Positions 44,753-53,301 of a stretch of 64,000 nt of DNA are shown piece by piece. The stretch is from assembly GCF_023715415.1 (NCBI RefSeq), contig NZ_JAMBOB010000002.1:124001-188000 (forward strand), written 5' to 3'. The position numbers and the translations under genes are program-made. Source of the stretch: Neobacillus niacini. GTDB taxonomy: Bacteria > Bacillota > Bacilli > Bacillales > Cytobacillaceae. Below the pieces are notes generated by a model. That model was not told where the DNA came from. It made no database searches and was given only the letters and a program-made list of their open reading frames with translations. Within the stretch, counting starts at the first letter, position 1. Every line of letters begins with the position of its first letter.

Positions 44753-44779
44753 AAGGGTGCTCGTTAAATGAGCACCCTT
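44753..44779. terminator. Bidirectional terminator between convergent genes
   Basis: AAGGGTGCTC (44753-44762) pairs perfectly with GAGCACCCTT (44770-44779). Confidence 0.85.
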
Positions 44780-44787
44780 CTTAGTGT

Positions 44788-45984
44788 CTATAAATCAAGT
44801 AATTCCGTTAAGGTTACCAAGTTATACCCCATGGATTTTAAAATAGGGATGACTCTATCAACTGCTTCAGGTGTATTGATTCCTCCAATATGCATGAGGA
44901 TGATGTCGCCGTTGCTTGCTCCTGATTGTATTCTTGAAATGATCACTTCAACAGAAGGCTGCTTCCAATCAATGGTATCAATGGTCCATTGGATGCTATA
45001 TGGATATCCTGCTCCGCCAACAGCTTTAAGGGCAGCTGCATTATATGTTCCAAATGGAAAGCGGAAATATGGACGTGGAGTAACACCAGTTGCTCTTTTT
45101 ATTGCTTCTTCTGCTTTTATTATATCCTGAACAAAAAGATTCGTATTTGTGTTAACTGCATCTGGATGGGAGTAGGTATGGTTTCCAATATCATGCCCTT
45201 CTACAGCCATTCTCTTAGCGTAATTCGGAAACTTATCTGCCCAGCTGCCTGTAAGGAAAAAAGTCGCTTTCACGTTATGCTTTTTCAGTACATCCAAAAT
45301 CGCAATTCCAATGGCGTCACTGCCAGCATCAAAGGTTAAGGCAATCTCTTTTTGCTGAAGGCTGCCGTTAGTAATAATGACAGATGGCTCTGTTGTTGGT
45401 GGAGTTTCTTGTTTGGGCGGTTCTTGTGGCGGAGGTGGTTCAACATTTTTTCCATATAATTTTAAGATTTGCCCAACAAAGATAGTATCCGAAGTTAGAT
45501 TATTCCATTCCTTTATTTTAGCAACTGTCAAATCGGCTCTCTGTGCAATTGACCATAAGGTGTCTCCAGCACCTACTTTATAATCCACAGTTCCATTCTC
45601 TGGGACAATAATTTTTGCAGGTTCTGCAGGAGGTGGATTCGTTGGCTCCTCATCTTTTGGCTCCTCATCTTTTGGACCTTCCTCTGCTGGTTCTTCATCT
45701 GTTGGATTTTCTGATGGAGGAGTTTCCTCAGGAGGATTTTCTTTACCTGGAACCTCGTTTCCATTATCAGGGGTTTCGGTCACGGGTGGATTAGGATTGT
45801 TTTGTCCAGGCTTTGAAAGGTCCCAATTTAGGAAAAACAACATAAAGACAAGGGCAATCAAACTCAAGGCTGTAAGTGTAAAGTAAATCCACTTCCCACC
45901 CCTTTTTTGGAAGTATGAAACAACTCCCAATACGAGGAATATTGAAAATATCATAACTGTAAGAATCATTATTATTCCGGTCAT
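44788..45984 (-). CDS. Membrane-anchored LysM polysaccharide deacetylase
   Basis: A 398-residue surface enzyme. In order: two N-terminal membrane helices (residues about 5-55); a Pro/Glu/Thr-rich linker with tandem KDEEP repeats; a LysM domain (VGAGDTLWSIAQRADLTVAK) that binds peptidoglycan; a second proline-rich linker; and a NodB deacetylase domain. Catalytic motifs are LTFDAGSD (Ala replaces the usual second Asp of TFDD) and HDIGNHTYSHP with the zinc His pair. RFPFGTYN is the Arg motif. It probably removes acetyl groups from peptidoglycan near the membrane. AAGGGGGA precedes the ATG. Confidence 0.9.
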   Translation of the reverse strand: MTGIIMILTVMIFSIFLVLGVVSYFQKRGGKWIYFTLTALSLIALVFMLFFLNWDLSKPGQNNPNPPVTETPDNGNEVPGKENPPEETPPSENPTDEEPAEEGPKDEEPKDEEPTNPPPAEPAKIIVPENGTVDYKVGAGDTLWSIAQRADLTVAKIKEWNNLTSDTIFVGQILKLYGKNVEPPPPQEPPKQETPPTTEPSVIITNGSLQQKEIALTFDAGSDAIGIAILDVLKKHNVKATFFLTGSWADKFPNYAKRMAVEGHDIGNHTYSHPDAVNTNTNLFVQDIIKAEEAIKRATGVTPRPYFRFPFGTYNAAALKAVGGAGYPYSIQWTIDTIDWKQPSVEVIISRIQSGASNGDIILMHIGGINTPEAVDRVIPILKSMGYNLVTLTELLDL

Positions 45985-46167
45985 CGAAAAATTTCCCCCT
46001 TATTGATTGAAATGAATAGGGAGCAGAATTTAAATTTAGGATTAGTATTGACTGTGGCTACATAATGGGTGGAATAGAGGAGGTAAATAAGAGGAACATA
46101 TTTCTGCTTTAATTATATCATATGAAGGTTTATAGGCAGATGGTCACGAATTATTGGTAAAAACATA

Positions 46168-46204
46168 AAAAGAACCGCCATGATTTATATCCATGCGGTT
46201 CTTT
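46168..46204 (-). terminator. Intrinsic terminator of the 116-aa gene
   Basis: AAAGAACCGC-ATGG pairs with CATGGCGGTTCTTT on the minus strand, with a T tail. Confidence 0.8.
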
Positions 46205-46207
46205 ACG

Positions 46208-46558
46208 TTATTTTTCACTCTTCTTATCATTCTTTTTGTCATTCTTTTTATCACTTAACCCTCTGTAAATCTGCGTATACATACTTCCTTCTTTGATGTT
46301 TTCTAGGAAAAAAGGACCGATGAGTTCTATATATTCTTCATCATCAAACATTCTTTTGTTTTCTAATTCCATTTCTCCTAATCCATCGTATGTAGAAAGC
46401 AGTGCAAAGGTATGATCTTCACCGGAAATAGGTGTAAGAATTTCAACATGATGATTATAATTGTCATTTCTAAACTTTTTAATCTCACGTAAATTGTCTA
46501 TCGCTTCTTTAAATTTATCTTGTTTAATAATAAACGTCTGATAAACAAAAACAGACAT
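46208..46558 (-). CDS. Protein of unknown function, 116 aa, Lys/Asp repeat tail
   Basis: MSVFVYQTFIIKQDKFKEAI opens a compact alpha/beta domain of about 95 residues that resembles dimeric ferredoxin-like (NIPSNAP or ABM type) folds. The tail is a tandem KKND repeat (KKNDKKNDKKSEK). ATG 46558 is chosen for AGAGGGGGT just upstream. It lies 83 bases after asnA on the same strand with no terminator between, so it may be read with asnA. Function unknown. Confidence 0.6.
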   Translation of the reverse strand: MSVFVYQTFIIKQDKFKEAIDNLREIKKFRNDNYNHHVEILTPISGEDHTFALLSTYDGLGEMELENKRMFDDEEYIELIGPFFLENIKEGSMYTQIYRGLSDKKNDKKNDKKSEK

Positions 46559-46641
46559 TAAAGCACCCCCTCTAGAAATATACAAGCATACATATCTTTA
46601 TAAATCTCCAGAAAGGGTAATAAATATTCTACGTATAATAA

Positions 46642-47655
46642 TTACAATAGCGTGATGTTTGCTTTTTTACAGTTTTCAATGATTTCATCATTCCAGACCG
46701 AAACCTGAACCTCACCGATGTGAACTTTTTGTAGGAAAAGCATACATATCCTTGATTGACCGATACCTCCACCAATCGTATATGGCAATTCCTGATTTAG
46801 AATGGCTTGATGGTATTCTAAGGACATCCTATCCTCGGTATTTGAAATCTTTAATTGTTTTTTTAGTGCCTCTTCATCGACACGAATGCCCATAGATGAA
46901 ACTTCAATGGATTGTTCTAGAAGGGGATACCAGAAAATAATATCACCATTTAATGTCCAGTCATCATAATCTGGTGACCTTCCATCATGTTTTTCACCAG
47001 ATACTAACTGGCCTCCAATTTGCATAATGAACACAGCACCATATTCTTTTGCAATTCTGTCTTCTCGCTCTTTCGGTGAAAGATCTGGATACATGGTTTC
47101 AAGTTCCTGCGTGGTAATAAAATGAATCTCCTCAGGCAGAATAGGCTCAAGTACAGGATAGTACTCATGTAGATGGTTTTCTGTCTTTTTAAAAACTTGA
47201 AATATTTTTTGAACTTCAGATTTTAAAGTACCAAGGTTACGCTCTTCTTTTGTAATAATTTTCTCCCAATCCCATTGGTCTACATAAATGGAATGTAAGT
47301 GGTCTAGAACTTCATCTCTTCTAATCGCATTCATATCTGTGTATAATCCTGCACCAAGTGCAAAGCCATACCTTGCCAAAGCCATCCTTTTCCATTTTGC
47401 TAATGATTGAACGATTTCGATATTAGAATTTTTTATATCTAACGCCTCGAAGGAAACCATTCTTTCGACACCATTTAAGTCATCATTTAAACCCTTTCCA
47501 GATTTTAAGAGGATAGGGGCTGATACTCGGGTTAAATTTAAGCTCTCAGCTAAGGAACTTTCAAAGTAGTCCTTTGTTCTCTTTATTGCCACTTCTGTTT
47601 GTAAAAGATCTAATTTTGAAGCATAAAGCTGTTGAGTAGAAAGTGAATTTTGCAT
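46642..47655 (-). CDS. asnA: Aspartate-ammonia ligase (asparagine synthetase A)
   Basis: A 337-residue class II synthetase-fold enzyme making asparagine from aspartate, ammonia and ATP. Signature segments NDDLNGVERMVSF, LHSIYVDQWDWE and TIGGGIGQSRICMLFLQK are present. CTGGAGGAT lies before the ATG. The promoter at 47737-47765 gives an untranslated leader of about 75 bases without a T-box. Few aerobic Bacillus species carry this ammonia-dependent form; it is more common in Bacillaceae such as this one and in lactic acid bacteria. Confidence 0.95.
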   Translation of the reverse strand: MQNSLSTQQLYASKLDLLQTEVAIKRTKDYFESSLAESLNLTRVSAPILLKSGKGLNDDLNGVERMVSFEALDIKNSNIEIVQSLAKWKRMALARYGFALGAGLYTDMNAIRRDEVLDHLHSIYVDQWDWEKIITKEERNLGTLKSEVQKIFQVFKKTENHLHEYYPVLEPILPEEIHFITTQELETMYPDLSPKEREDRIAKEYGAVFIMQIGGQLVSGEKHDGRSPDYDDWTLNGDIIFWYPLLEQSIEVSSMGIRVDEEALKKQLKISNTEDRMSLEYHQAILNQELPYTIGGGIGQSRICMLFLQKVHIGEVQVSVWNDEIIENCKKANITLL

Positions 47656-47736
47656 TAATCGAATCCTCCAGTAAAAATCATTATTGAAAAAGTGTTTTTA
47701 TATGCAATCAGATGTATTCCAAAAGAATATTCTGAA

Positions 47737-47765
47737 ATTATAGCAAAATTATGATTTCCTTTCCA
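47737..47765 (-). promoter_or_regulatory. Promoter of asnA
   Basis: The minus strand reads TGGAAA (47765-47760), 17 bases, then TATAAT (47742-47737) with an extended TGC before the -10. Confidence 0.65.
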
Positions 47766-47784
47766 TAGGTTTAGATCAAACTAC

Positions 47785-47830
47785 AAAAAAAATCTCTCCA
47801 ACGAGTTAACTCGTATGAAGAGATTTTTTT
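47785..47830. terminator. Bipartite hairpin terminator
   Basis: Outer arms AATCTCT / AGAGATT flank an inner perfect palindrome ACGAGTTAACTCGT. A-rich and T-rich flanks allow use on both strands, chiefly for the 68-aa gene. Confidence 0.75.
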
Positions 47831-47832
47831 CA

Positions 47833-48039
47833 TTACCTCAGTTGATCCCAATCTGAGTAGGCACCACTGCCTTGACAACCAGGACATTCCACTGAGTTAT
47901 AATAAGCAAATTCATTATAAGGATAAACGGTAAAGCCTCTCCCGTAGCAATCAGGACATTTTTCTTGATTCTTCATATGAGATACATGATTTTGATATCT
48001 TGTTTCTCTCCACTGGTTAAAGGAGTTAATTAAACCCAT
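47833..48039 (-). CDS. Small DnaJ-type zinc-finger protein, 68 aa
   Basis: Two CxxCxGxG units, CPDCYGRGF and CPGCQGSGA, about 20 residues apart: half of the DnaJ cysteine-rich domain, able to bind one zinc. There is no J-domain. Such mini-proteins are widespread in Bacillaceae without known function; a redox or chaperone-helper role is imaginable. GAGGTG lies before the ATG. Confidence 0.7.
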   Translation of the reverse strand: MGLINSFNQWRETRYQNHVSHMKNQEKCPDCYGRGFTVYPYNEFAYYNSVECPGCQGSGAYSDWDQLR

Positions 48040-48155
48040 GTTCTACACCTCATTGTTTTTTTCTTAGTATGATTAAAAAATGGAATATTTATGCAGAAAA
48101 CAATTTGTGTATGTTTTTTACCATGATTCCCAAACTAACTAAAGAGGTGATACTT

Positions 48156-48323
48156 TTGAGTGATTGGAACGAACAAGCAGCGCCAAATAATAATATACCT
48201 CCAAGAATTGTTAGACCCTTTGAGCGTCGTGATCAAAGTGTTAATCATGAGTTCTCAGAGGAATTATCTGATGGCGGTGAACGTGACGAATTTATTCAAC
48301 ATCAAAAAAAGATAAAGAAATAG
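48156..48323 (+). CDS. Small hydrophilic protein, 55 aa, TTG start
   Basis: MSDWNEQAAPNNNIPPRIVR opens a polar, probably disordered protein ending KKIKK. The TTG at 48156 is chosen because AGAGGTGAT lies 6-7 bases before it; the longer frame to 48069 has no ribosome site. It is followed by its own terminator. No family is recognised. Confidence 0.5.
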   Translation: MSDWNEQAAPNNNIPPRIVRPFERRDQSVNHEFSEELSDGGERDEFIQHQKKIKK

Positions 48324-48332
48324 TCAGGTTTG

Positions 48333-48361
48333 GTGACGATTAATAAAATCGTCACTTTTTT
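48333..48361 (+). terminator. Intrinsic terminator
   Basis: GTGACGATT (48333-48341) pairs perfectly with AATCGTCAC (48347-48355), followed by six T. Confidence 0.85.
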
Positions 48362-48384
48362 GTTTTACAAATTATATTAAGTAG

Positions 48385-48418
48385 TGTAGAATTTCTATGT
48401 ACCTAATATTTCTAGGTA
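48385..48418. promoter_or_regulatory. Two palindromes upstream of padR
   Basis: TAGAA-T-TTCTA (48387-48397) and TACCTA-N7-TAGGTA (48400-48418) lie just before the padR start. The first is repeated before the DUF4173 gene (49432-49448). They are probably sites for the PadR protein itself. Confidence 0.5.
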
Positions 48419-48427
48419 GGTGAAGTA

Positions 48428-48775
48428 ATGTTTAATCGAGAATTGGTAAAAGGAAGTACATCCTTAATCTTGCTCCAATTGTTAAATGAAAGAGATATGT
48501 ATGGCTATGAATTGGTGAAAGAATTGGAGCAGCGAAGTGATAATGGCTTAAGCGTGAAAGAGGGGACATTATATCCAGCTCTGCACAAGCTTGAAAAACA
48601 AGAGTATATCGAGTGCTATTGGCAGGAGCAGGAAAAAGGCCCTGCACGTAAATACTACCAAATTACTGACGCCGGAAAAGAAGTTCTGAATGAAAAAACC
48701 CGTGAATGGCAGGATTTTGTAAAGGTGATGAACAAGGTAATAGGGAGATCAAAGCATGGAACGGCCGAAGAATAA
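48428..48775 (+). CDS. PadR family transcriptional regulator
   Basis: A 115-residue winged-helix repressor of the short PadR type: [20 protein letters not shown] carries helices 1-2, [20 protein letters not shown] the recognition helix and turn, and [17 protein letters not shown] the wing. PadR proteins answer to small molecules or membrane stress and usually repress the adjacent membrane-protein genes. Its last 20 bases overlap the next gene, a HAAS-domain protein, which is a common pairing. TAGGTGAAG lies before the ATG, overlapping a palindrome. Confidence 0.92.
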   Translation: MFNRELVKGSTSLILLQLLNERDMYGYELVKELEQRSDNGLSVKEGTLYPALHKLEKQEYIECYWQEQEKGPARKYYQITDAGKEVLNEKTREWQDFVKVMNKVIGRSKHGTAEE

Positions 48776-49394
48776 GTTTTTAGAAGAGCTCGAAAAAGGG
48801 CTTGGAAACCATGAAGATAAGAAAAGTATTCTACTGGAATATGAAGTCCATATCGATGAAATCCTTATAGAATCTTATGACTGCAATGATGAGACTGAAA
48901 TGATGGAAAGAATTATTTCCAGATTAGGGAGTCCTGAGGAAATTGCAGCCATGTGGAAAGAGGAGCTCTCTGTTACACCAAGTAAAATGAAATGGCTTTT
49001 TATTCTCATGAATATTCTCTTTTTTGGGGGAGGAAGCTTATTAACGCTATTCCATAATCTATTTCAATGGAATTGGCTTTCCGTTATTTGGAGCCATCTA
49101 ACCGATATCCCCGTCTTAATTGCCTTTATTTATATGTTATTTTGGGCATTGCTCGGCTATGAGATTGGTAAAGGCTTTGGACATGGAGGAAAAAGCCTGC
49201 TAAGGAAGACTTTTTTACTTTCATTGATACCAAATCTGTTGTTGATGGTCTTAACAGTATTTGAAATTATTCCGCATTCGTGGTTTGAACCGTTATTAAC
49301 AAAAACATTTATTATTGCTTGTATCATTTTGACTATCATCTTATATCCAATTAGTTGGCTTGGATATCGATGGGGTAGGAAGGCATCGATATAA
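48756..49394 (+). CDS. HAAS-domain (DUF1700-like) membrane protein
   Basis: A 212-residue protein. The N-terminal 75 residues form the helical HAAS signalling domain, with [15 protein letters not shown] and [18 protein letters not shown]. Four or five membrane helices follow. HAAS proteins are typical partners of PadR regulators and are thought to pass a membrane-state signal. The start overlaps padR by 20 bases, so translation is coupled. Confidence 0.85.
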   Translation: MERPKNKFLEELEKGLGNHEDKKSILLEYEVHIDEILIESYDCNDETEMMERIISRLGSPEEIAAMWKEELSVTPSKMKWLFILMNILFFGGGSLLTLFHNLFQWNWLSVIWSHLTDIPVLIAFIYMLFWALLGYEIGKGFGHGGKSLLRKTFLLSLIPNLLLMVLTVFEIIPHSWFEPLLTKTFIIACIILTIILYPISWLGYRWGRKASI

Positions 49395-49431
49395 GCAGCT
49401 TTTTTTACCTACATACCTAGTAAAACTATGT

Positions 49432-49448
49432 ATATAGAATTTCTATAT
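49432..49448. promoter_or_regulatory. Perfect 17-bp palindrome before the DUF4173 gene
   Basis: ATATAGAA and its complement flank one base, 16 bases before the start codon. The core TAGAATTTCTA also precedes padR, which suggests that one regulator controls both. Confidence 0.5.
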
Positions 49449-49463
49449 GGAAGAGGGATATTT

Positions 49464-50924
49464 ATGGAATTGAAAATAGGTAAATCAGATTGGATTTTTT
49501 TATTGTTGTGTATGGTGTTGGGAATTGTGGCGGAGGAGGCTTTTTTTAGAGCTGAAATAGGCATTTCCTACTTAGTGTTTATTGTTGCCTTTTATGGGAT
49601 ATTTTTTTTCCGATACCGCCGTTTTTCCTTCTCTCACCAGCGATTCGGTTATCTTGTATTAATTTGCATCTGGCTGTTAGCAGTTAGCTATTTTATAAAT
49701 GATAATATGTATTTTTATGCTTTGAATATTATCGTGATTCCAGTACTTGTTCTTTTCCATCTTGTATTAGTAACAAGCCAAAAAAACATCCGCTGGAATA
49801 AACCAGCCTTTGTCACCTATTTATTTTCGAAATTAGGTGGTGCAATAAAGTATAATTTCGTATTTGCGTCACTATTGGGCAAAGTTTTTAAACAAGGCGT
49901 TGATGAAAGTAAGTTTCAAGTGTGGAAAAAGGTTTTAATTGGAGTCTTAATTTCCATTCCCGTTTTGATGGTTGTCTTATTGCTTCTGATGTCTGCAGAT
50001 ACTCAATTTGAAAAAATGGTAGGGGGAATTCCACAGTGGTTTCAAGTAATTGATGCTGAAGTCGTTTTTCGTATCATCGTAGTTTTGTTTTATACTTTTG
50101 CCTTCTTTGGTCTCATGCAGGTTCTGATGAAGAAACAAATAAATGTATTGAATCAGAATGGCAATCAACTAACCTTTAATATGGATGGTGTCATTACCAT
50201 TACTGTCCTAGTGTTAATAAATGCGGTATATGTCCTCTTCACCATTGTTCAATTTAAATACTTCTTTAGTGGGTCGCTACAGGGAGACTTCACCTATGCT
50301 GAATATGCAAGAAAAGGCTTCTTTGAACTATTATTTGTTACCCTGATCAATCTTTCGATTACAGTACTTGTTTTAACCTTTGTTAAGAGCACGGTTGGTT
50401 TCATAAAAAGATTTATCCAATTGCTGCTAACCGCTCTTGTTCTTTCTAGTGCAGTGTTATTAAGTTCAGCTTTCATGCGTCTAAGCATGTACGAGGACGC
50501 ATATGGATTTACCTTTATAAGAGTCATGGCGCATTCGTTTATGATTTTTCTTGTTGTTATTTTCATGTATACCTTAATTAAGATTTGGATTGAAAAACTT
50601 TCCTTATTCCATTTTTATTTTATAAGCGCCTTACTCTATTACACTGTGATGAACGTAATAAATGTGGAGCAAATTATCGTCAACAAAAATATTGAACGAT
50701 ATGAACAAAGTGGGAAAATTGATTTGCATTATCTAAATAGCTTATCTCACACAGGTATTTTAGGGTTAATGGAGTTATATGAAAAAAACCCCCAGCTTCC
50801 GGGTTTGAAAAATGTATTACTTGAAAGAAAAAATGAAGCAAATCTAAGCAATTATTCATGGCAGTCCTACAACTTAAAAAGAGTGCAAGCAAATGAAGAA
50901 TTAAGAAAACTTCATTTAGAATAA
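49464..50924 (+). CDS. DUF4173 multi-pass membrane protein
   Basis: About 486 residues with twelve or more membrane helices and a short soluble C-terminal region. Segments such as KYFFSGSLQGDFTYAEYARKGFFELLFVTLINL are characteristic of DUF4173/DUF4153 proteins, which often sit beside PadR or HAAS genes. Function unknown. ATG 49464 is chosen for GAAGAGGGAT upstream. It lies 69 bases after the HAAS gene, and the palindrome shared with padR lies in that gap, so the three probably form one regulon. Confidence 0.82.
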   Translation: MELKIGKSDWIFLLLCMVLGIVAEEAFFRAEIGISYLVFIVAFYGIFFFRYRRFSFSHQRFGYLVLICIWLLAVSYFINDNMYFYALNIIVIPVLVLFHLVLVTSQKNIRWNKPAFVTYLFSKLGGAIKYNFVFASLLGKVFKQGVDESKFQVWKKVLIGVLISIPVLMVVLLLLMSADTQFEKMVGGIPQWFQVIDAEVVFRIIVVLFYTFAFFGLMQVLMKKQINVLNQNGNQLTFNMDGVITITVLVLINAVYVLFTIVQFKYFFSGSLQGDFTYAEYARKGFFELLFVTLINLSITVLVLTFVKSTVGFIKRFIQLLLTALVLSSAVLLSSAFMRLSMYEDAYGFTFIRVMAHSFMIFLVVIFMYTLIKIWIEKLSLFHFYFISALLYYTVMNVINVEQIIVNKNIERYEQSGKIDLHYLNSLSHTGILGLMELYEKNPQLPGLKNVLLERKNEANLSNYSWQSYNLKRVQANEELRKLHLE

Positions 50925-50983
50925 AGGTTATCAAGGGATTTGGTCGAAACTATTAGGATAAACATTTATCTAGGGGAGATTGG

Positions 50984-51475
50984 ATGATGAATCGTAAAGA
51001 TGTATTACTTGAACAATTCCTTTGTTGTCAAAAAAAGAGTCATTGGTTTGTCTCGTTTGAAAAAGCAGTCGCTGGATTAACTCCGGAGCAAGCGTTATGG
51101 AAAAAATCGGATTCTGAGAATTCCATTTGGGAACTCATTAGTCATTTAGTTTTTTGGAATGAGAGATTTTTAAAGCGATTTAAGAATATTGCGGTTCTAA
51201 AGCTGGAAGGGAATAATGATACTACTTTTACCTATATGAATGAGTTGGAATGGGAACAGGTAATAGAACGATTTAATATGGTGATGACTGACTGGTATGA
51301 GACAATTAAGAATAGTGATGATGAAAAGCTTGATCAACGTATTAGTGAGGAATCGAAAGAAACATGGTCTGAATCATTGTCGAGTATTATCCTTCATAAT
51401 GCCTATCATATTGGACAAATCGTTTCTATTCGTAGAATGCAGGGTGTTTGGAGTAAAGAGCAAGGAGTAAGTTGA
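50984..51475 (+). CDS. DinB family metal-binding protein
   Basis: A 163-residue four-helix bundle of the DinB/YfiT superfamily. Metal-ligand histidines are visible at SHLVFW and in HNAYHIGQIVSIRR near the C-terminus. DinB-fold proteins include thiol-dependent transferases (bacillithiol or mycothiol S-transferases). In Bacillaceae a bacillithiol transferase role is possible but cannot be decided. AGGGGAGATTGG precedes the ATG. A terminator follows. Confidence 0.85.
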   Translation: MMNRKDVLLEQFLCCQKKSHWFVSFEKAVAGLTPEQALWKKSDSENSIWELISHLVFWNERFLKRFKNIAVLKLEGNNDTTFTYMNELEWEQVIERFNMVMTDWYETIKNSDDEKLDQRISEESKETWSESLSSIILHNAYHIGQIVSIRRMQGVWSKEQGVS

Positions 51476-51503
51476 AAAAGTACAGCCAGCCGGCTGTGCT
51501 TTT
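51476..51503 (+). terminator. Intrinsic terminator after the DinB gene
   Basis: AAAAGTACAGCC pairs with GGCTGTGCTTTT (one wobble) across a 4-base loop. Confidence 0.75.
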
Positions 51504-51630
51504 GTATTTCTGTAAAGTTTTTGTAAAATAGTACTTTGTGATAGTGGATTATGAGGTTATTTTCCTTTTTAAGGAAAATTTCTAGGAGTTTTTAACCTGT
51601 TTATTTTTCGAATATTTTGGTAATATTTGT

Positions 51631-51657
51631 GTTTAGTAAGACGAAATACTAGGATAT
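51631..51657 (+). promoter_or_regulatory. SigB-like promoter of the kinase-STAS fusion gene
   Basis: GTTTAG (51631-51636), 15 bases, GGATAT (51652-51657) resembles the SigB consensus GTTTAA-N12-15-GGGTAT with two mismatches. It lies 47 bases before the start of a gene encoding an RsbR-like module, which supports the reading. It is unverified. Confidence 0.4.
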
Positions 51658-51703
51658 GACTAGTAAACTGCTAGAAATTCATAACTAGAAAGGATATGTT
51701 ACC

Positions 51704-53257
51704 TTGAAAGTTTTAAATCCAGTACCATGTCAGAGCGAAAAGCATTTAACTCAATTGGCATCAGTTGGTCAAATTGCAGCAGGGATTGCTCATGAAGTTC
51801 GTAATCCATTGACGGCTGTTAAAGGTTTTCTGCAATTACTAGAACATGAAAGTAATCCTGAGTATATTAACATTGCACAGTTGGAATTAGAAAATGCCTT
51901 ATCAACACTGAATGAGCTTCTTCAAGTTTCTAAACCAGACCAAGAAAATGAGGAACCGCAAATGTTTCTCATAGCGGTCGAACTGGAATCTATCTTAAAT
52001 TTATTTCAAGATAAAATATACGATATTCAAATACATACAAGTTATTTCGACACTACAACTGCTATATATGGTAAAAAAAACCAGTTTAAAAAGGCATTTT
52101 TTAATCTAATAAAAAATGCTCTGGAATCGATGAATGAAATAGGGGAATTGTCTATCAGCCATTTTGCTGAAGGAGAAGAAATCGTGGTATGTATAGAAGA
52201 TACTGGAATAGGGATCCCAAAAGAAAAATTATCCTTATTGGGGACACCGTTTTATTCAACAAAGGACCTCGGAACTGGGATGGGGTTAACCCAAGTGTTT
52301 TCGGTGGTCTACCAGCAGGGTGGAAGAATCAATGTCGAAAGTGAAGAAAATAAAGGAACAAAATTTTCCTTAAGAATTCCAATTGGAAATGATCCTAAAA
52401 GGAGAGGTGTTAAAAAGTTGGATTTAACCTATGAAGAAACATTATCAATAAGAGAATTTTTTCATGCAAATAAAGATATATTTGAGAAAAGATTATTAGA
52501 AGAAGCAATTAACGTAAAAGATAAAATTGATGAGATACATAGGATTGGCAATATAAATCTATTAAGTAATGCACATAAACTCGTGTTACTGATAATTGAG
52601 GAACGTGAACATGAATTAATAACATTCGCAAAACAAGAAGGAATTGCCTGGGCTAAATATTCGATTACGATTGCTTTTAAATTGGAATGGATACAAGCAA
52701 TAAGAAGAACCGTTTGGGATTTCCTCTATAATTTTGATTTAAATGAAAATAATGATCATTCATCTGAATTTTATTTTACTTTGGAAAAAAACATCAATCG
52801 GCAATTTGATCATTTCTTAACTTCGTTCTTTATTCAATATACTAAATATAAAGATGAATTGTTGGACGCTCAGAGAAAACTTCTAGAGAACCTATCTGTT
52901 CCCATTATTCCAATCTCAAAAAATATTAGCATTATACCGTTAATTGGTGCAATTGATAGCTTTAGAGCCAATACAATTGAAGATAAAATCATCACGGAAA
53001 TTGGTAATTCCCATATTCAGACGTTAATATTAGACCTTTCGGGTGTAGCTGTGATGGAGGTTGAAGTCATCAAACATCTCATTCGGGTTATTAATGGAAT
53101 CTCGATGATGGGGTGTAAGACAGTAATAACGGGACTCCGTCCAGAGATTGTAAAGCTCGTTATCAATTCAGGAATCTCTTTTGATCATGTTGCCGAATTA
53201 AAAGGAACCCTACAGGTTGCTCTTTCAGAGTATCTTGGGGTGAATACATTGAAATAG
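51704..53257 (+). CDS. Histidine kinase fused to an RsbR-like STAS module
   Basis: A 517-residue cytosolic fusion. Residues 15-228 are a complete kinase core: HisKA with phospho-acceptor His30 (GIAHEVRNPLTAVKG), N-box (FFNLIKNALE, 132-140), G1 (EDTGIG) and the F/G2 boxes (TPFYSTKDLGTGMGL). It has no sensor domain before it. Residues about 240-385 are a helical domain like RsbR N-terminal regions, and about 400-512 a STAS domain with LILDLSGVAVMEVE and VITGLRPEI. RsbR STAS domains have two phosphorylated Thr; the second (Thr476) is kept, while the first is replaced (MEVE). TTG start after AAAGGAT. No response regulator is adjacent. Confidence 0.85.
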   Translation: MKVLNPVPCQSEKHLTQLASVGQIAAGIAHEVRNPLTAVKGFLQLLEHESNPEYINIAQLELENALSTLNELLQVSKPDQENEEPQMFLIAVELESILNLFQDKIYDIQIHTSYFDTTTAIYGKKNQFKKAFFNLIKNALESMNEIGELSISHFAEGEEIVVCIEDTGIGIPKEKLSLLGTPFYSTKDLGTGMGLTQVFSVVYQQGGRINVESEENKGTKFSLRIPIGNDPKRRGVKKLDLTYEETLSIREFFHANKDIFEKRLLEEAINVKDKIDEIHRIGNINLLSNAHKLVLLIIEEREHELITFAKQEGIAWAKYSITIAFKLEWIQAIRRTVWDFLYNFDLNENNDHSSEFYFTLEKNINRQFDHFLTSFFIQYTKYKDELLDAQRKLLENLSVPIIPISKNISIIPLIGAIDSFRANTIEDKIITEIGNSHIQTLILDLSGVAVMEVEVIKHLIRVINGISMMGCKTVITGLRPEIVKLVINSGISFDHVAELKGTLQVALSEYLGVNTLK

Positions 53258-53293
53258 AAAAAGGGCAGAATTTAACTCTGCCCTTTTTCTATT
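53253..53293. terminator. Strong bidirectional terminator
   Basis: A 17-bp perfect stem (53253-53269 with 53277-53293) between convergent genes; it overlaps the stop codon of the kinase-STAS gene. Confidence 0.9.
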
Positions 53294-53301
53294 AAAGGTA
53301 A

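Noticed and set aside
44768..45339. Plus-strand frames opposite the polysaccharide deacetylase
   Set aside because: Antisense shadows; they begin inside the terminator and lack ribosome sites.
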